64,000 nucleotides of DNA from Syncephalis plumigaleata. Lineage: Eukaryota > Zoopagomycota > Zoopagomycetes > Zoopagales > Piptocephalidaceae. The notes beneath the pieces are model-generated. The model ran no database searches. It saw nothing but the letters and a program-made list of their open reading frames with translations, and was not told where the DNA came from. Shown here piece by piece: positions 39,196 through 49,521 of the stretch. How positions within the stretch are numbered: the stretch's first letter is position 1; each line of letters opens with the position of its first letter. Where the stretch lies: the NCBI GenBank assembly GCA_025201365.1, contig JAIXMF010000018.1:310001-374000 (forward strand), read 5' to 3'. The position numbers and the translations under genes were made by a program.

Positions 39196-39872
39196 TTAAT
39201 AGGCATTGCCAGCGAAGCCCTTGCCCTTGTAACCTTCGGATGATATACCTGTAATTGGATTTGATTTTTGCGAACGCATGTATTCATCGGTTTGTTCACG
39301 CCATTCCTTGGACATGGTGTGTGGGGTCTCCTTGGCTAATCGACATTGAATATAGCAAGATGAGATTAGATTATGACATTGATTAGATCGATTACATTGA
39401 CTTGACTTACCGCGAGTACGAATGGCTAAGAATAAACCGGCGCTAACTGCTATGCAACCCGCTATACCACCGAACACCTTTACACCAAATCCAGGCTTAT
39501 GAAGTGGTTCACGAGGACCATGTGGACCGAATGCAATATAATAAGCTGTAAACATAACATAACAAAGTAGACATAACGAATCGATGTTCCAATATTAATG
39601 ACGAATTCATTTGTGTACGTGTGCTACACAGATACACACACACGTGTATACAAATTATCACTTACCGCCTTCTTCTCGTCTACTGTTAGCGTATTCCAAT
39701 CCGATGTCATACGTTCATCCAGCTGCTTCTCCAGGCTGGAGCGTTCCTCCGAGGATAGACTCGACCAGCTGCTGGTGATATTGGCTAGAGCCGGTGTGTT
39801 GGCTGCCGAGGACTGAGCCCGACGCGGAACAGCCGATATGGCGCGTGTCGCACTCACACGTAGCTGATTCAT
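39196..39872 (-). CDS. COX5: Cytochrome c oxidase subunit 5 (COX5/COX4 family)
   Basis: ATG 39872. Residues 1-23 (MNQLRVSATRAISAVPRRAQ) form an Arg/Ser/Ala mitochondrial targeting presequence. The matrix part ends W-NTLTVDEKKA, then after an intron AYYIAFGPHGPREPLHKPGF. A single membrane helix follows (VFGGIAGCIAVSAGLFLAI), and after a second intron the intermembrane tail TMSKEWREQTDEYMRSQK, NPITGISSEGYKGKGF. This is the fungal form of subunit IV/5 of complex IV and fixes the organism as fungal with fair weight. A one-base offset at the first splice junction (about 39666) is probably a consensus error. The C-terminal GNAY is an unexceptional extension. Confidence 0.95.
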
Positions 39873-40244
39873 AATAGTAGTAAGTGAATAATAGTGGCTG
39901 ACAGACTAGACGCAATAGGGTAGACACGTACGCTTGATCTCGGTACGCGTATATCCTAGTGAAATAGAAAAAGAAAGAGTGATAGCAATCCTTAAATGAA
40001 GCAGGACTGATCAGGAACAACAAAGAGAGAGAAAGTAAAAGAGGAAGAGGGAAAAAGGGGTGTCGTATGAATATGAGCGTGCCATATGTGTCTACGGGTG
40101 AGTGTGCAAACTTCCGATGAAGCATATTAATTCCCTCATCTACATACCAAATGGAGCGCGTCACTTTGTCTTCTCTATTATTCATGCATGAACATACGCA
40201 CGCCTATACACATTTATATATATGCCATACAAATTAGCAAACTA
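39873..40244. other. COX5 upstream region
   Basis: No gene seen. On the minus strand it is pyrimidine-rich (CTCTTTCTCTC-like at about 40020-40060), as in the leaders of other genes here. It ends where F-box unit copy C begins. Confidence 0.4.
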
Positions 40245-40269
40245 AATAATAGTTATGATAATACGTAGC

Positions 40270-40640
40270 TTATGTGTGAGTAGCCATAGCGTCACGGTTA
40301 AGTTGTTTATTGTTGTCCTTCATTTCTTGAACGTTTAGAAGTAATGACACTTTGATGAATTGTGTTGGAACACCGTTTCCATTGCAAAGACTGAGAATAA
40401 TCTGAATACATTCAGACATGTGCCATATCCCGATTCCATACATGATACTCGAATCCTTTACCTTCATGTCATCTTTACAATTCTGATGTGTGCATCTCAT
40501 AGTATAATGATTAGTATATTGTTATAGATTATACTATATTAAGAAGGCATGACAAGTGACAGTAGGATATCTCGTCAATTAGAATACTTGAACACCATGC
40601 TTCATTATTATCCACGCTTGCGTATGATTTATTTGTGTAT
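40270..40640 (-). mobile_element. Fanzor/TnpB-like nuclease 3'-end remnant (copy C)
   Basis: The minus-strand frame starting at 40500 reads MRCTHQNCKDDM, then continues into IQIILSLCNGNGVPTQ and LLNVQEMKDNNKQL. It keeps the C-x4-C pair and the trailing helix of copy B, but the NRD motif is out of frame. Sequence upstream on the same strand (up to about 40640) matches the LIDE-containing part of copy B. It is a degraded fragment. Confidence 0.55.
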
Positions 40641-40702
40641 TCTTGATTAAAATAACGTCATCCTATTTCTCTACCCATATCGCCTTTCTTATTCCATCCA
40701 CT

Positions 40703-42308
40703 ATGTCTACTACACTACTACTACTACTACTGAAATATTGAGTAATTCCAGCTCGTCTTGTAGGTTACAGATTGTTTGAATAGTCTTCCATTTCAGGACC
40801 AGCGTCTTTTCCGTAGTTATTTGTTATATGAATTATTGCGTTTATCAGCATGTTCTCGCTCGTTAAAACAGCGTTCGAAATGACCAATATTATGGCAAGA
40901 ACTATACCATAGGGATTTCCTATCGGGTGCCAATTATGCTAAAGAAATGGATTTCGTATTGTGGTGTATACGCACGGATGTCAACAATCCATGTACATCG
41001 GATAAACGAGCCGATCTACTAGAGAATGTGGACTGGTACAACACATATCGTCGACGAGTGAGCACAGAGAATAATTGGCGATATGGACGATGCAATACCA
41101 CGCATATCGATATGACAGCTGATAGAATGAAGTACATTATCGCGATGATGTTAATGATAATCGTGTAATTATCACACAGCAGGATCATCCAGACGAAACA
41201 TCAAGTCATAGTTATGCTTTAGAATATTTGCCGCATTCGAATCTTAGATCAATAACAACATTGTATATAACAGTACATTATCCACATCGCCAAACATTCT
41301 TTCACTGGGTAGTGATACTGAGCATCAGCATCACCATGTCACGGGTGATCATTACATAGCCGTATTTCCTAGTGAAATCGAGAACAATACAGCTATAATG
41401 TAAAAGTACTTTCTTGCAAGCATGGTGACATTTTCATTACATTCAATATTCCAGCATCATACCAAGTAGAGGCAATCCAGGGGAAATGGTTATTACTAGT
41501 GCATGAATCACAAGAGTATATGATGATTTGCCAATTGTAAGATAGTAATTGTACAATAATGTAATATAACTAGTACTAACATCAATGGATTTAGTCAATA
41601 TAATGGTATTCGATATAGATAATAGTACATGTGTCCAGGAAGTATTAATGATACATGGAATGCTATTCGTTTCTATCAAACAACCAATGATACAGCAATA
41701 GTATATATGGCAAGACTAGTCGTCGATTATGAGGGTACAGATCGTATTGAATGGGCATTATACGATTCTCGAGCAATGATCCTGCTGTACAATTACGAAA
41801 TGGCTGGTTTTATTTACCTGAGGAATATGGACTATATCAATATGTGCACGTAATTCATACGATTCGCATATGATAATTGAATTTGATGGTCATTTGCTTA
41901 TAATTATTCATAATTCATAGTGTAGCATCCAGTGGTCAAAGCCATATCCACGTAATTGCTACACTGTATCTGACCAACATATCCCATTCCATTATTAAGG
42001 GCTGGATCAGTATTAGCATTTGGTTCCAGCGCATCAAAAGTATGGACAGACTTTCTACAATGACGATCAAGTATTACAAATACCGGATACACTTTCACTA
42101 GACATATTATTGGAGATCTCTATGTTTTTATTACAAAAGATCATAATCACGTATACAATCGATTGCTTGTAGACATTAGCACAAAGGAAATAATACGCAA
42201 TTGAAGCATCACATACAGGTACGTTTTTGGGATTGACTCAATGCTTGGTACGATATATAGCCCCCATAACATGTATATGCCAGCAATACAAGAGTATGGT
42301 GAATTATA
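40703..42308 (+). pseudogene. F-box-like pseudogene, copy C
   Basis: Aligns with copies A and B over the whole length, from ATG 40703 to the stop at 42306-42308, but the frame is broken many times. The longest open piece is 40947-41168, reading DFVLWCIRTDVNNPCTSDKR, almost identical to copy A. Several insertions and deletions of one or more bases and weakened intron borders (about 41538-41600) make a functional product unlikely. It is the oldest or least constrained of the three copies. Confidence 0.85.
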
Positions 42309-42350
42309 ACAGGCATCAATAAAGCATTACTACACTAGTTAATTATTTAG

Positions 42351-42809
42351 TTAATGTTAGCATTGTTCAATTCATATTGTAAATATTATATACAGCATTT
42401 ATCATCGAAATGATTAATAAATATTCATATTCATTTGATCTGCGTTTGTGTGTGAGCGAGTGTGTGTGTGCATTCAAAAGAAATGGTTAACATCGTAAAA
42501 TGCGAACAATTTCTACACCATCCCACTCACCACATCCCATTCTACGAATTGTTGTAGGGCCAAGGATCGCTTTGCTTTTTTTATTTCTCATACTATTAGC
42601 GCTATCCTATTCGCAAAAAAGACATCTGTTAGTCATTACTGTTCTATAAGCATAGTTGACGCGTGTGTGGTTAGCAGCTCATCGAGTACAGTCACCAATA
42701 GCAAGCAGTAGTACTGCTGTAACAGTAATAACTACAACTACAACTACAATAGTAAGCGTAATAACAATAGTAAGAGTAACTGTATCGTTCGCATAAGACA
42801 AACGTGGTC
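42351..42809 (+). promoter_or_regulatory. USP10 upstream region
   Basis: No gene seen. It contains a short GT-rich run (42440-42470), a T-rich tract (about 42570-42590) and ACAACTACAACTAC repeats close to the USP10 start, probably leader sequence. Confidence 0.4.
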
Positions 42810-44746
42810 ATGAATGCCACCTTTGCAAGTATGGTCAAGGTAAATGGGGTTTCTTTTTGTAATCAATCAAGGTAATACTCGCGCGGTAGACTTATGGTTG
42901 CACGATTTAGGGACCTACTCCTCCTACGCCAGCTCCATTAATAGCGACATCAACACCATCGAACCATCAGCAACAACACAACAACAGCAATCGAATCGTG
43001 TAGCAGCTACTAAGACATCGAATAAAGGCACTACCACTAATGATGCGGTTCAATTTGGTACCTTCAGTTTCAAAGAGGTGACTCGAGTTGTTGGACCTCT
43101 TTACAAAGAACTAAAGGTAATTCTATCAAGATTGACTACGGAATAGATAATGACTAGCTAACTAACATATAACAGTTACCATGGGTGTCTTCACTGCCAA
43201 GTCGAGGTCAATTTCGTCAATGGAATGGCCCTGTAAAAGAGTCTGTAGAATCACCGATAAAGGAGAATAAATCAAGCAAGGCGACGAGTACAGTAGATGC
43301 TAGTGCACCAAAGACATGGGCACAATTAGCAAAACAAAGTATTAAGCCAACTCCATCAGCAACAACAGTAGTAGCAACAGCAGCAGCATCGACTAACAGT
43401 AATAAGCCTCCTACCAATACAGTAATGACAGATCAATCTAACGGCACGGTAAAACCAATAACGAATAATGGTGTATCATCTAACCGTCTAGATAAGAAAT
43501 CCAATATTGCCACTTCGATGGCACATACGATCAATGGCAATATCAAGCCATTCACTACATTGGCTCGTAAGTGATTTGAACTACTCTCATAGATGTATAC
43601 AGTAATAATGATGATGCCATTATTATTAGATGTAATGCAAGATTATTCATTGTCATTCCATGTTCCATTAATCCAACCGCGTGGTATGCTTAACAATAGT
43701 AATACATGTTATATGAATGCTATTCTACAACCATTGGCACACTGTCCGCCATTCTACAATCTATTCAACACGATTGGTCAACGAGTTGCTTTCTCATTTA
43801 ATAGTGAAACACCTTTGGTGGAATCAATGTAAGTTGTTTATCCATAATAGCAATGTCACTTTTTACTCAACAAGCTTCTATTCATGTTTATTAGGGTGAT
43901 GTTTGTTAAGGAATTCCAGGAATTAGCAGCAAGTAAAGGTAACTAATAATAGCAATGTAATCAATACACGCTAATTAACACTGAATAATAGAATTGGATC
44001 CATTTACACCGGAATACGTGTATGAAACACTAAGAAAACTAAATAAATTCGACTCGTTACGAGGTCGTCAAGAGGATGCCGATGAATTCTTGGGATCATT
44101 ACTAGATACGTTACATGAAGAATTTGATCAAGGTAAGCAATGTCAAATATAGATTACATGTAATGTGAGGACACTCATTTATTCATCTTAACACGATATC
44201 ATTGGAGTAGCTCGTCGTAAACATCAAGAAACATTGGACAAACAGCGGAAGAGTAGTAAACAGGATGGCACAGAAGAGACGACATATGCCGACAATAGCA
44301 ATGACGACACTTGGTTAGAAGTAGGGAAAAAGCAGAAGACTTGTCAAACACGCACGGTAACTATTACTATTACAATTACTATTACTATTACTGTAGAGTA
44401 GATGATGTCTCATTATACTAATCATGCATATATATAACGGATATATCTAGATGGATATGAACGAATCACCCATTAGTAGAATGTTTTGGGGCAAGATACG
44501 CTCTGTCGTTAAACGAACTGGTAGTCGGGATTCAGCTACATTAGAACCATTCCGTTCATTACACTTGGACATTTCAGTAAGTAGTCAATTGTACATGATA
44601 TTAGAATGCAGTACATATTTGTTACTATTACTATTACTAATGTTGTAAATATAGGAATCTTATATTCATAGTGTAGAGGATGCACTATTACAATTAACAG
44701 CTATTGAGGAATTGGAAGTGTCAACATCTACTTCATCTAATCAGGT

Positions 44747-44779
<33 letters not shown>

Positions 44780-45512
44780 TATATAATCATTACGATAGTT
44801 GACTAATGACATTAACATTATTTAGACTATGACTATGACAAAACAAAACTTTTTACAAGATCTACCGCCAATGCTTGTACTACACATTAAACGTTTCCAT
44901 TATGATCCGGAAAGAGGTACACAGAAACTACGTAGACGTATAGCCTATGGACCTTATCTACGTATTCAACCAGGTAATCTATACTTGCTTACTATTACAT
45001 TTGATATAGTCATTAACTAATCATGCAATAATAGAAATGGTGGCACCATCTCGTCGTGATAAACTACCCAACTACTTGCTAGTAGGCGGTAAGTTGTTAT
45101 TTCCCTTATAATAATATATACATACATAATACATACTAATAATACATGATGATTGACATTAATAGTGGTGTATCATCATGGCCAGTACACAGCAGGTGGA
45201 CATTATACATGCGATGTACGACGACAAGATGGACAATGGATTCGTATTAATGATACGAAAATTGAACCTATTTCAGAATCTGATGTATGTGTTGTTACAA
45301 ATACGAATACGAATACATCAACATCTTCACTATCCAACACTGATAGCAATACATTGACACCATCAAATGGTGACTGGGATGGTTGGAGTCGTACTACAGA
45401 AGGTGATGCATACCTACTATTTACATGGATGCTAGTCTTTACTCAACTACTACTACAACTACAACAGCAGCAATATCACGGAAACGACCTACTACATCAT
45501 CGACAGCAATAG
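42810..45512 (+). CDS. USP10: Ubiquitin-specific protease (USP10/Ubp3-like)
   Basis: A cysteine deubiquitinase; Ubp3/USP10 acts with the G3BP/Bre5 partner in stress-granule, ribophagy and vesicle-coat control. The start is uncertain: ATG 42810 (MNATFASMVK) is likely, with a possible very short intron after it. The N-terminal about 240 residues are disordered (Q, S and T-rich) and include VQFGTFSFKE and APKTWAQLAK, the latter typical of USP10. The catalytic domain begins IQPRGMLNNSNTCYMNAILQ (Cys box, Cys at about 43710). It continues with RQEDADEFLGSLLD, FWGKIRSVVK, LPPMLVLHIKRFHYD and the His box YHHGQYTAGGHYTCDV (about 45165-45215), ending EGDAYLLF. About ten short introns. After YLLF the frame runs into low-complexity sequence, with a second frame open to 45649, so the exact end is open. 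Confidence 0.92.
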
Positions 45513-45950
45513 CAAACACTACTACTACTAGTGCTAGTGCTATTGCCGTCAACTCGCATGGATTAACATCTTCCTCATTGAATTCATCTAATGCTACTAT
45601 TACTACTACTCAACAACAACAACAACAACATGCACGTCATCGTAAATAATCAGTGTTAGTCATCAATAAAAATGTTAAGCATTGTTTCTATGAATTGAGT
45701 AATAATGTGTGTGATTACCATGATCTATTTCTATAATGACTACATGTCAACTATTCATTAGTAATATCATTCTAATCATTATTGTAATATTGTTCTATAC
45801 ACACAATTAACATTTACATACACATATATCATCGAATCAATTATAAGTAATACGCTCAATATATATATATAGTTTATATATATTGCATTGTAGAGGAGAG
45901 ACATACACATATACATGTGCGTGCATACTCATGTATGGATGTAGGCATGT
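45513..45950. other. Low-complexity tail and convergent 3' flanks
   Basis: A plus-strand frame (45425-45649) of Thr, Ser and Gln could be an alternative USP10 C-terminus or untranslated sequence. Beyond it is AT-rich sequence with AATAAA (45667-45672) and (AT)n at 45860-45870. The ribosomal protein SA gene ends at 45951 on the other strand. Confidence 0.45.
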
Positions 45951-46984
45951 TTAGTTACCACCCCAGTTGGCAGTTTGAGTGGTAGTCTCAGCAGCCCAGT
46001 CACTATCAGTCCATTGGACGGTCTCGCTTGTCCAGGTGGTGGTAACGGTGGCACCACCGGCATTGGCCATGGCAGCAACACTTGGGTCAATACCACCAAC
46101 GGTAGAGACACCGGTGGCATCCCAGTTGACGGCACCAGCATCGGCTACTTCCCAGGTACCGGCTTCGGTGGCTTCGACGGCAGCACCAGCCTCGATACCG
46201 GCAGCAGCGGCAGCGGCAGCTTCAGCCTCCTTCTCTTGTTCCTCTGGATCGCGGTAGAAGAACATATCAACCATGACATCCCATGGCTTGCGACGGTCTT
46301 GACGGCCACGAAGGCGCAATACTTCGCGGGCGAGCAACCACCACATGAGACCGATGGCGTGACGACCCTTGTTGTTGGTGGGGATGGCGACATCGACGTA
46401 GTTCAATGAAGCATCAGTGTCGCACAAGGCAATGACAGGGATGTTCACGTAGGAGGCCTCCTTGATGGCTTGGTAATCGGTACGTGGATCGGTAACGATG
46501 ATGAGACGTGGCTCCTTGAATTGACGGGTGATGTAATTCGTAAAGTTACCCGGGGTGAATCTACCAGCAATAGCTTGGCAGCCAGTGTACTTGGCGAACT
46601 TCAACACGGCACGTTGACCGTATGGACGAGCCGAGATAGCAACGACATCGGCTGGGTTCTCGATGGAGGCGATGATACGGGCGGCCAATACCATCTTCTC
46701 CCAGGTCTTACCGATGTTCAAGAGGTTGATACCATCAGCACGACGCTTCCAAATGTATGGCTCCATCTTTTTCTCGCAGTTCTTGGTGCCAATGTGGGAC
46801 TGAGCAGCCAAGAGGCGCTGAATGTCCTCATCAGTAGCTAATAGTAGCATAACAATAACAGATAAGTACAAACAATTCTATCTATGAGAGTAGCACAACT
46901 GCAAACATATTGATTGCTTGCTATGTCACTTCTCTAATTAATAAACGCGACTTACGCTTAAGAATAGCAGGCAATCGAGACATG
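45951..46984 (-). CDS. RPS0: 40S ribosomal protein SA/S0 (uS2)
   Basis: ATG 46984 begins MSRLPAILK, then a donor (GTAAGT), with the next exon opening near 46838 ([16 protein letters not shown]). The chain continues [80 protein letters not shown] and [16 protein letters not shown], all core uS2. It ends in the Ala/Glu/Trp-rich eukaryotic tail ([18 protein letters not shown]). The protein sits on the small-subunit platform and helps 18S rRNA maturation. GC content and codon choice are clearly higher than in neighbouring genes, as expected for a highly expressed gene. The frame is intact throughout. A leader intron is likely (next entry). Confidence 0.98.
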
Positions 46985-47400
46985 GTTGTCGAAAAAGTTA
47001 CGGTACGACCGAGAAGACCTGTAGCGTAAAAAAAGCAAGAAAAAGAAGAAAGAAGGAGGAAGAAGTGGAAGGTGGTATGATAGAATAATATATATATCCA
47101 TATCCATATTCATATTGGTTAATAAACTATCTCGGTGATTTTTTAACAAGATGAATCTAGTATACATTCATGTATATACATCACTTGATGACAATCTATA
47201 TGCATGCATCCATCCATCCATCTATCTATCTATCTAGTATATAATAGATGGATGCATCTATATATCTACATGAATAGTATTGTACATATCTACTTACGTC
47301 TAGTCCTTCGTAGAAAAGTCCCAAATGATTGCCGGGAATTCGCCGTCAAATATGCTAGTAGGCGGGGAAAGGAAGGCACCCATTCGGGGAGCGTGATTAT
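46985..47400 (-). promoter_or_regulatory. RPS0 leader with probable 5' UTR intron
   Basis: An acceptor (CTACAG) lies about 36 nt upstream of the ATG at 47020. A donor (GACTAGAC then GTAAGT, about 47292-47297) lies upstream, implying a leader intron of about 275 nt. Upstream of that is a GC-richer block (47310-47395) that would be the first exon and promoter. Confidence 0.55.
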
Positions 47401-48189
47401 TTACCATTATAATTACACATTTCCACTCTCACTCTCACTCTATCACTCTCACTTACACATTCTAGATATCACATCTATTATTCATGTAGATACATGTAAA
47501 TACACAACATTATACAACAATGTAATAAATAAATCATTATAGTTAGAAACACCTTGAAAGCATCTTCATTGAACTTTACACAATAGACGCAGCAATTATT
47601 GAATATACAATGCAATAGAGAGAGACGTCTAGATTATTATTCCATTAGAAAAGGTCATGGAACAATATTAATGCAAGTGGTACGTGCTACATACAACAGC
47701 AACCATACGAGCATCAACCAAAGAAAGAGAACACAACGAGATAGACATGAATGAACATACACGTATGCAGGAAAGGACATCTTTGGCATGCAAGTATAGT
47801 AAGAATGAAAAGAAGAGCAAACAATGGAGGGTAAATACTACGCTATTCCATGATCAAGTATATACATACATATGTACACATACATGTATATTAATCATAG
47901 ATAGAACACGAAGAAAGGAAGAGAAACAAAGGAAGCGTACTAGTAGTAGTAGGCAAGTAAAGAAAGACAAATGTCAACAATAACAGTAATAGCAATATAG
48001 TAGATATGTGAATGGTAGAATAACAGAGTAATAATGTAATAATGTTTAGTGCCAAGTTGAACAGAATATTGTATGTACGTGGCAACAGTATTACATGCGT
48101 ACACTATCTTCATCTTTTCATCTTCTTCATCTTCTTCACTATTAGTCCTATTCTTGTTATTCTTCTACTACAAACGATGCCATTCCATT
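47401..48189. other. Intergenic, no gene seen
   Basis: Spacer between the RPS0 promoter side and the 3' end of the zinc-knuckle gene. It holds TCACTC repeats (47428-47455) and AT-rich sequence. Short frames here are purine-rich and not protein-like. Confidence 0.5.
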
Positions 48190-49131
48190 TTACTGGCTTT
48201 GTGGGCAGTCCTTGGACATGTGGCCGTGTTCCTTGCAGTTATAGCAACGTGGGCCTTTGTCACATTCGCGACTGATGTGGTCGGTACCACCGCAGTTGTA
48301 GCAGGCACGGTTACCACCACCGTTGTTACGCTGATAGCCACCACGGCTACCACCACCATTGTTGTTACCGCCTTGTGGGCAATCACGCACCATATGGGAA
48401 GTGTCACCACAGTTGTGGCAGGCACGAGCAGGGCGTTGCTGTGGTGCCTCTGGGCAATCACGCGAGATGTGGCCTGATTGTTGGCAGTTGTAGCATGTTT
48501 TTGGGGCAGCTTCCTGTGTACAATCCTTGCTGGTGTGACCAGATTGCTGGCAGTTATAGCAAAGACGTTCTTGACCCTTGGGGCAGTCGCGGGCTTGGTG
48601 ACCAACTATAATTAACCAATCAATCAATCAATAGTAGCAACATTGTTGCATATTAGTATACTGAAATGAATAGACACGAAATAATACAGGTTGGATATCA
48701 TCGATATCAGCACACACACCTCTCTCTCACACAACCGAGAGTTTACAAAGGCTAAAAGTTTTTCTTTTGTATCACACGTACATTATAGTAGAAATAGTCC
48801 TTATACTTACTCGCACAGAACAACACTACTATCACGCAAGTGCCACACATCATACTGCACTTTCACCACCACAACAACAACAACACAACAGCAACAACAC
48901 GCTCACACACTGCTCACCGGATAGCAACAATAACAATAAAGCTACTGTTGCCATCCCTCCTACAACATCTACACTGCTAACTATAATACACAAAACTATC
49001 CATATAGAAATATGAAATGGTTATGTGCATGTGTGCTTATAGCCAACACTAAGGAGCTTCATACGGATCTCATCGAACAACTCACACTGGCCACAGTTGT
49101 AACAACCAGCTCTTGGACGATTGTAAGACAT
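48190..49131 (-). CDS. GIS2: CCHC zinc-knuckle nucleic acid-binding protein (CNBP/Gis2)
   Basis: The first exon (49131-49086) reads MSYNRPRAGCYNCGQ. A long 480-nt intron (48606-49085, GTGAGT donor, ATTATAG acceptor) joins GHQARDC. Six CCHC knuckles result: CYNCGQFGHQARDC (formed across the intron), CYNCQQSGHTSKDC, CYNCQQSGHISRDC, CHNCGDTSHMVRDC, CYNCGGTDHISREC and CYNCKEHGHMSKDC. An RGG-like Gly/Asn/Arg spacer lies between knuckles 4 and 5. CNBP/Gis2/Byr3 proteins bind G-rich mRNA, associate with polysomes and promote translation. Like RPS0, the coding sequence is GC-richer than its surroundings. The ORF of the second exon is intact to the stop at 48190. The unusually long first intron suggests it holds regulatory sequence. 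Confidence 0.95.
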
Positions 49132-49384
49132 GATGAAAAATAGATTGGAATAGACGACGGCTACAACGGCAACAACGACGACTACAACTACGACAACGGC
49201 AACAGAAGCTTCAACCAAGCAAGCTACTTCTGATTAGACAATAGTAGAAAATGGACAAGATCCAAAATCGACAAGGAGAAAGAGAAGTGAAAGTGCAGAA
49301 GAGAGAGAAAAATGCTGCCTGGGAAAATCATTTATGTTCCATTAAAACTGTCAATTTAACAAACACACACAAATCTGCTTGGGT

Positions 49385-49434
<50 letters not shown>

Positions 49435-49521
49435 CGTGACACACACACTAAAGAATGAATATGTTGGTGTAATGTATTTGTGTGTAATTGTGTAGTCGTA
49501 TGTTACGTACGCAAGTTCATT
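49132..49521. other. GIS2 upstream region with (AC)n repeat
   Basis: Contains a perfect AC run of about 43 nt at 49391-49433 and, near the GIS2 start, a CAA/CGA/CTA-rich tract (49150-49205). No coding exon seen. The 3' end of SPT16 lies immediately to the right. Confidence 0.7.
49391..49433. repeat. (AC)n microsatellite
   Basis: About 21 perfect AC units upstream of the GIS2 gene; length is likely to vary between isolates. Confidence 0.95.

Larger units (their letters stand above)
40245..42350. repeat. Dispersed F-box/Fanzor unit, copy C (direct to A)
   Basis: The fullest copy of the unit: start string AAATAATAGTTATG, nuclease-like remnant on the minus strand (40270-40640), promoter block (CTCTACCCATATCGCCTTTC, shared with copy A at 9120-9139), F-box pseudogene and terminal CATCAATAAA. 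It is inserted between the COX5 and USP10 genes. Confidence 0.8.

Noticed and set aside
45975-46409. Long plus-strand frames opposite RPS0
   Set aside because: The minus strand encodes an intact, highly conserved uS2. The plus frames are Gly/Ser-rich shadows of its codon bias.
48073-48477. 134-codon plus-strand hydrophobic frame opposite the zinc-knuckle gene
   Set aside because: It is the reverse of CCHC-knuckle codons; the repeated VAxTTxV pattern follows the repeat of the true gene.
49391-49433. AC repeat considered as a regulatory Z-DNA element
   Set aside because: Only a simple microsatellite can be seen; nothing nearby supports a function.
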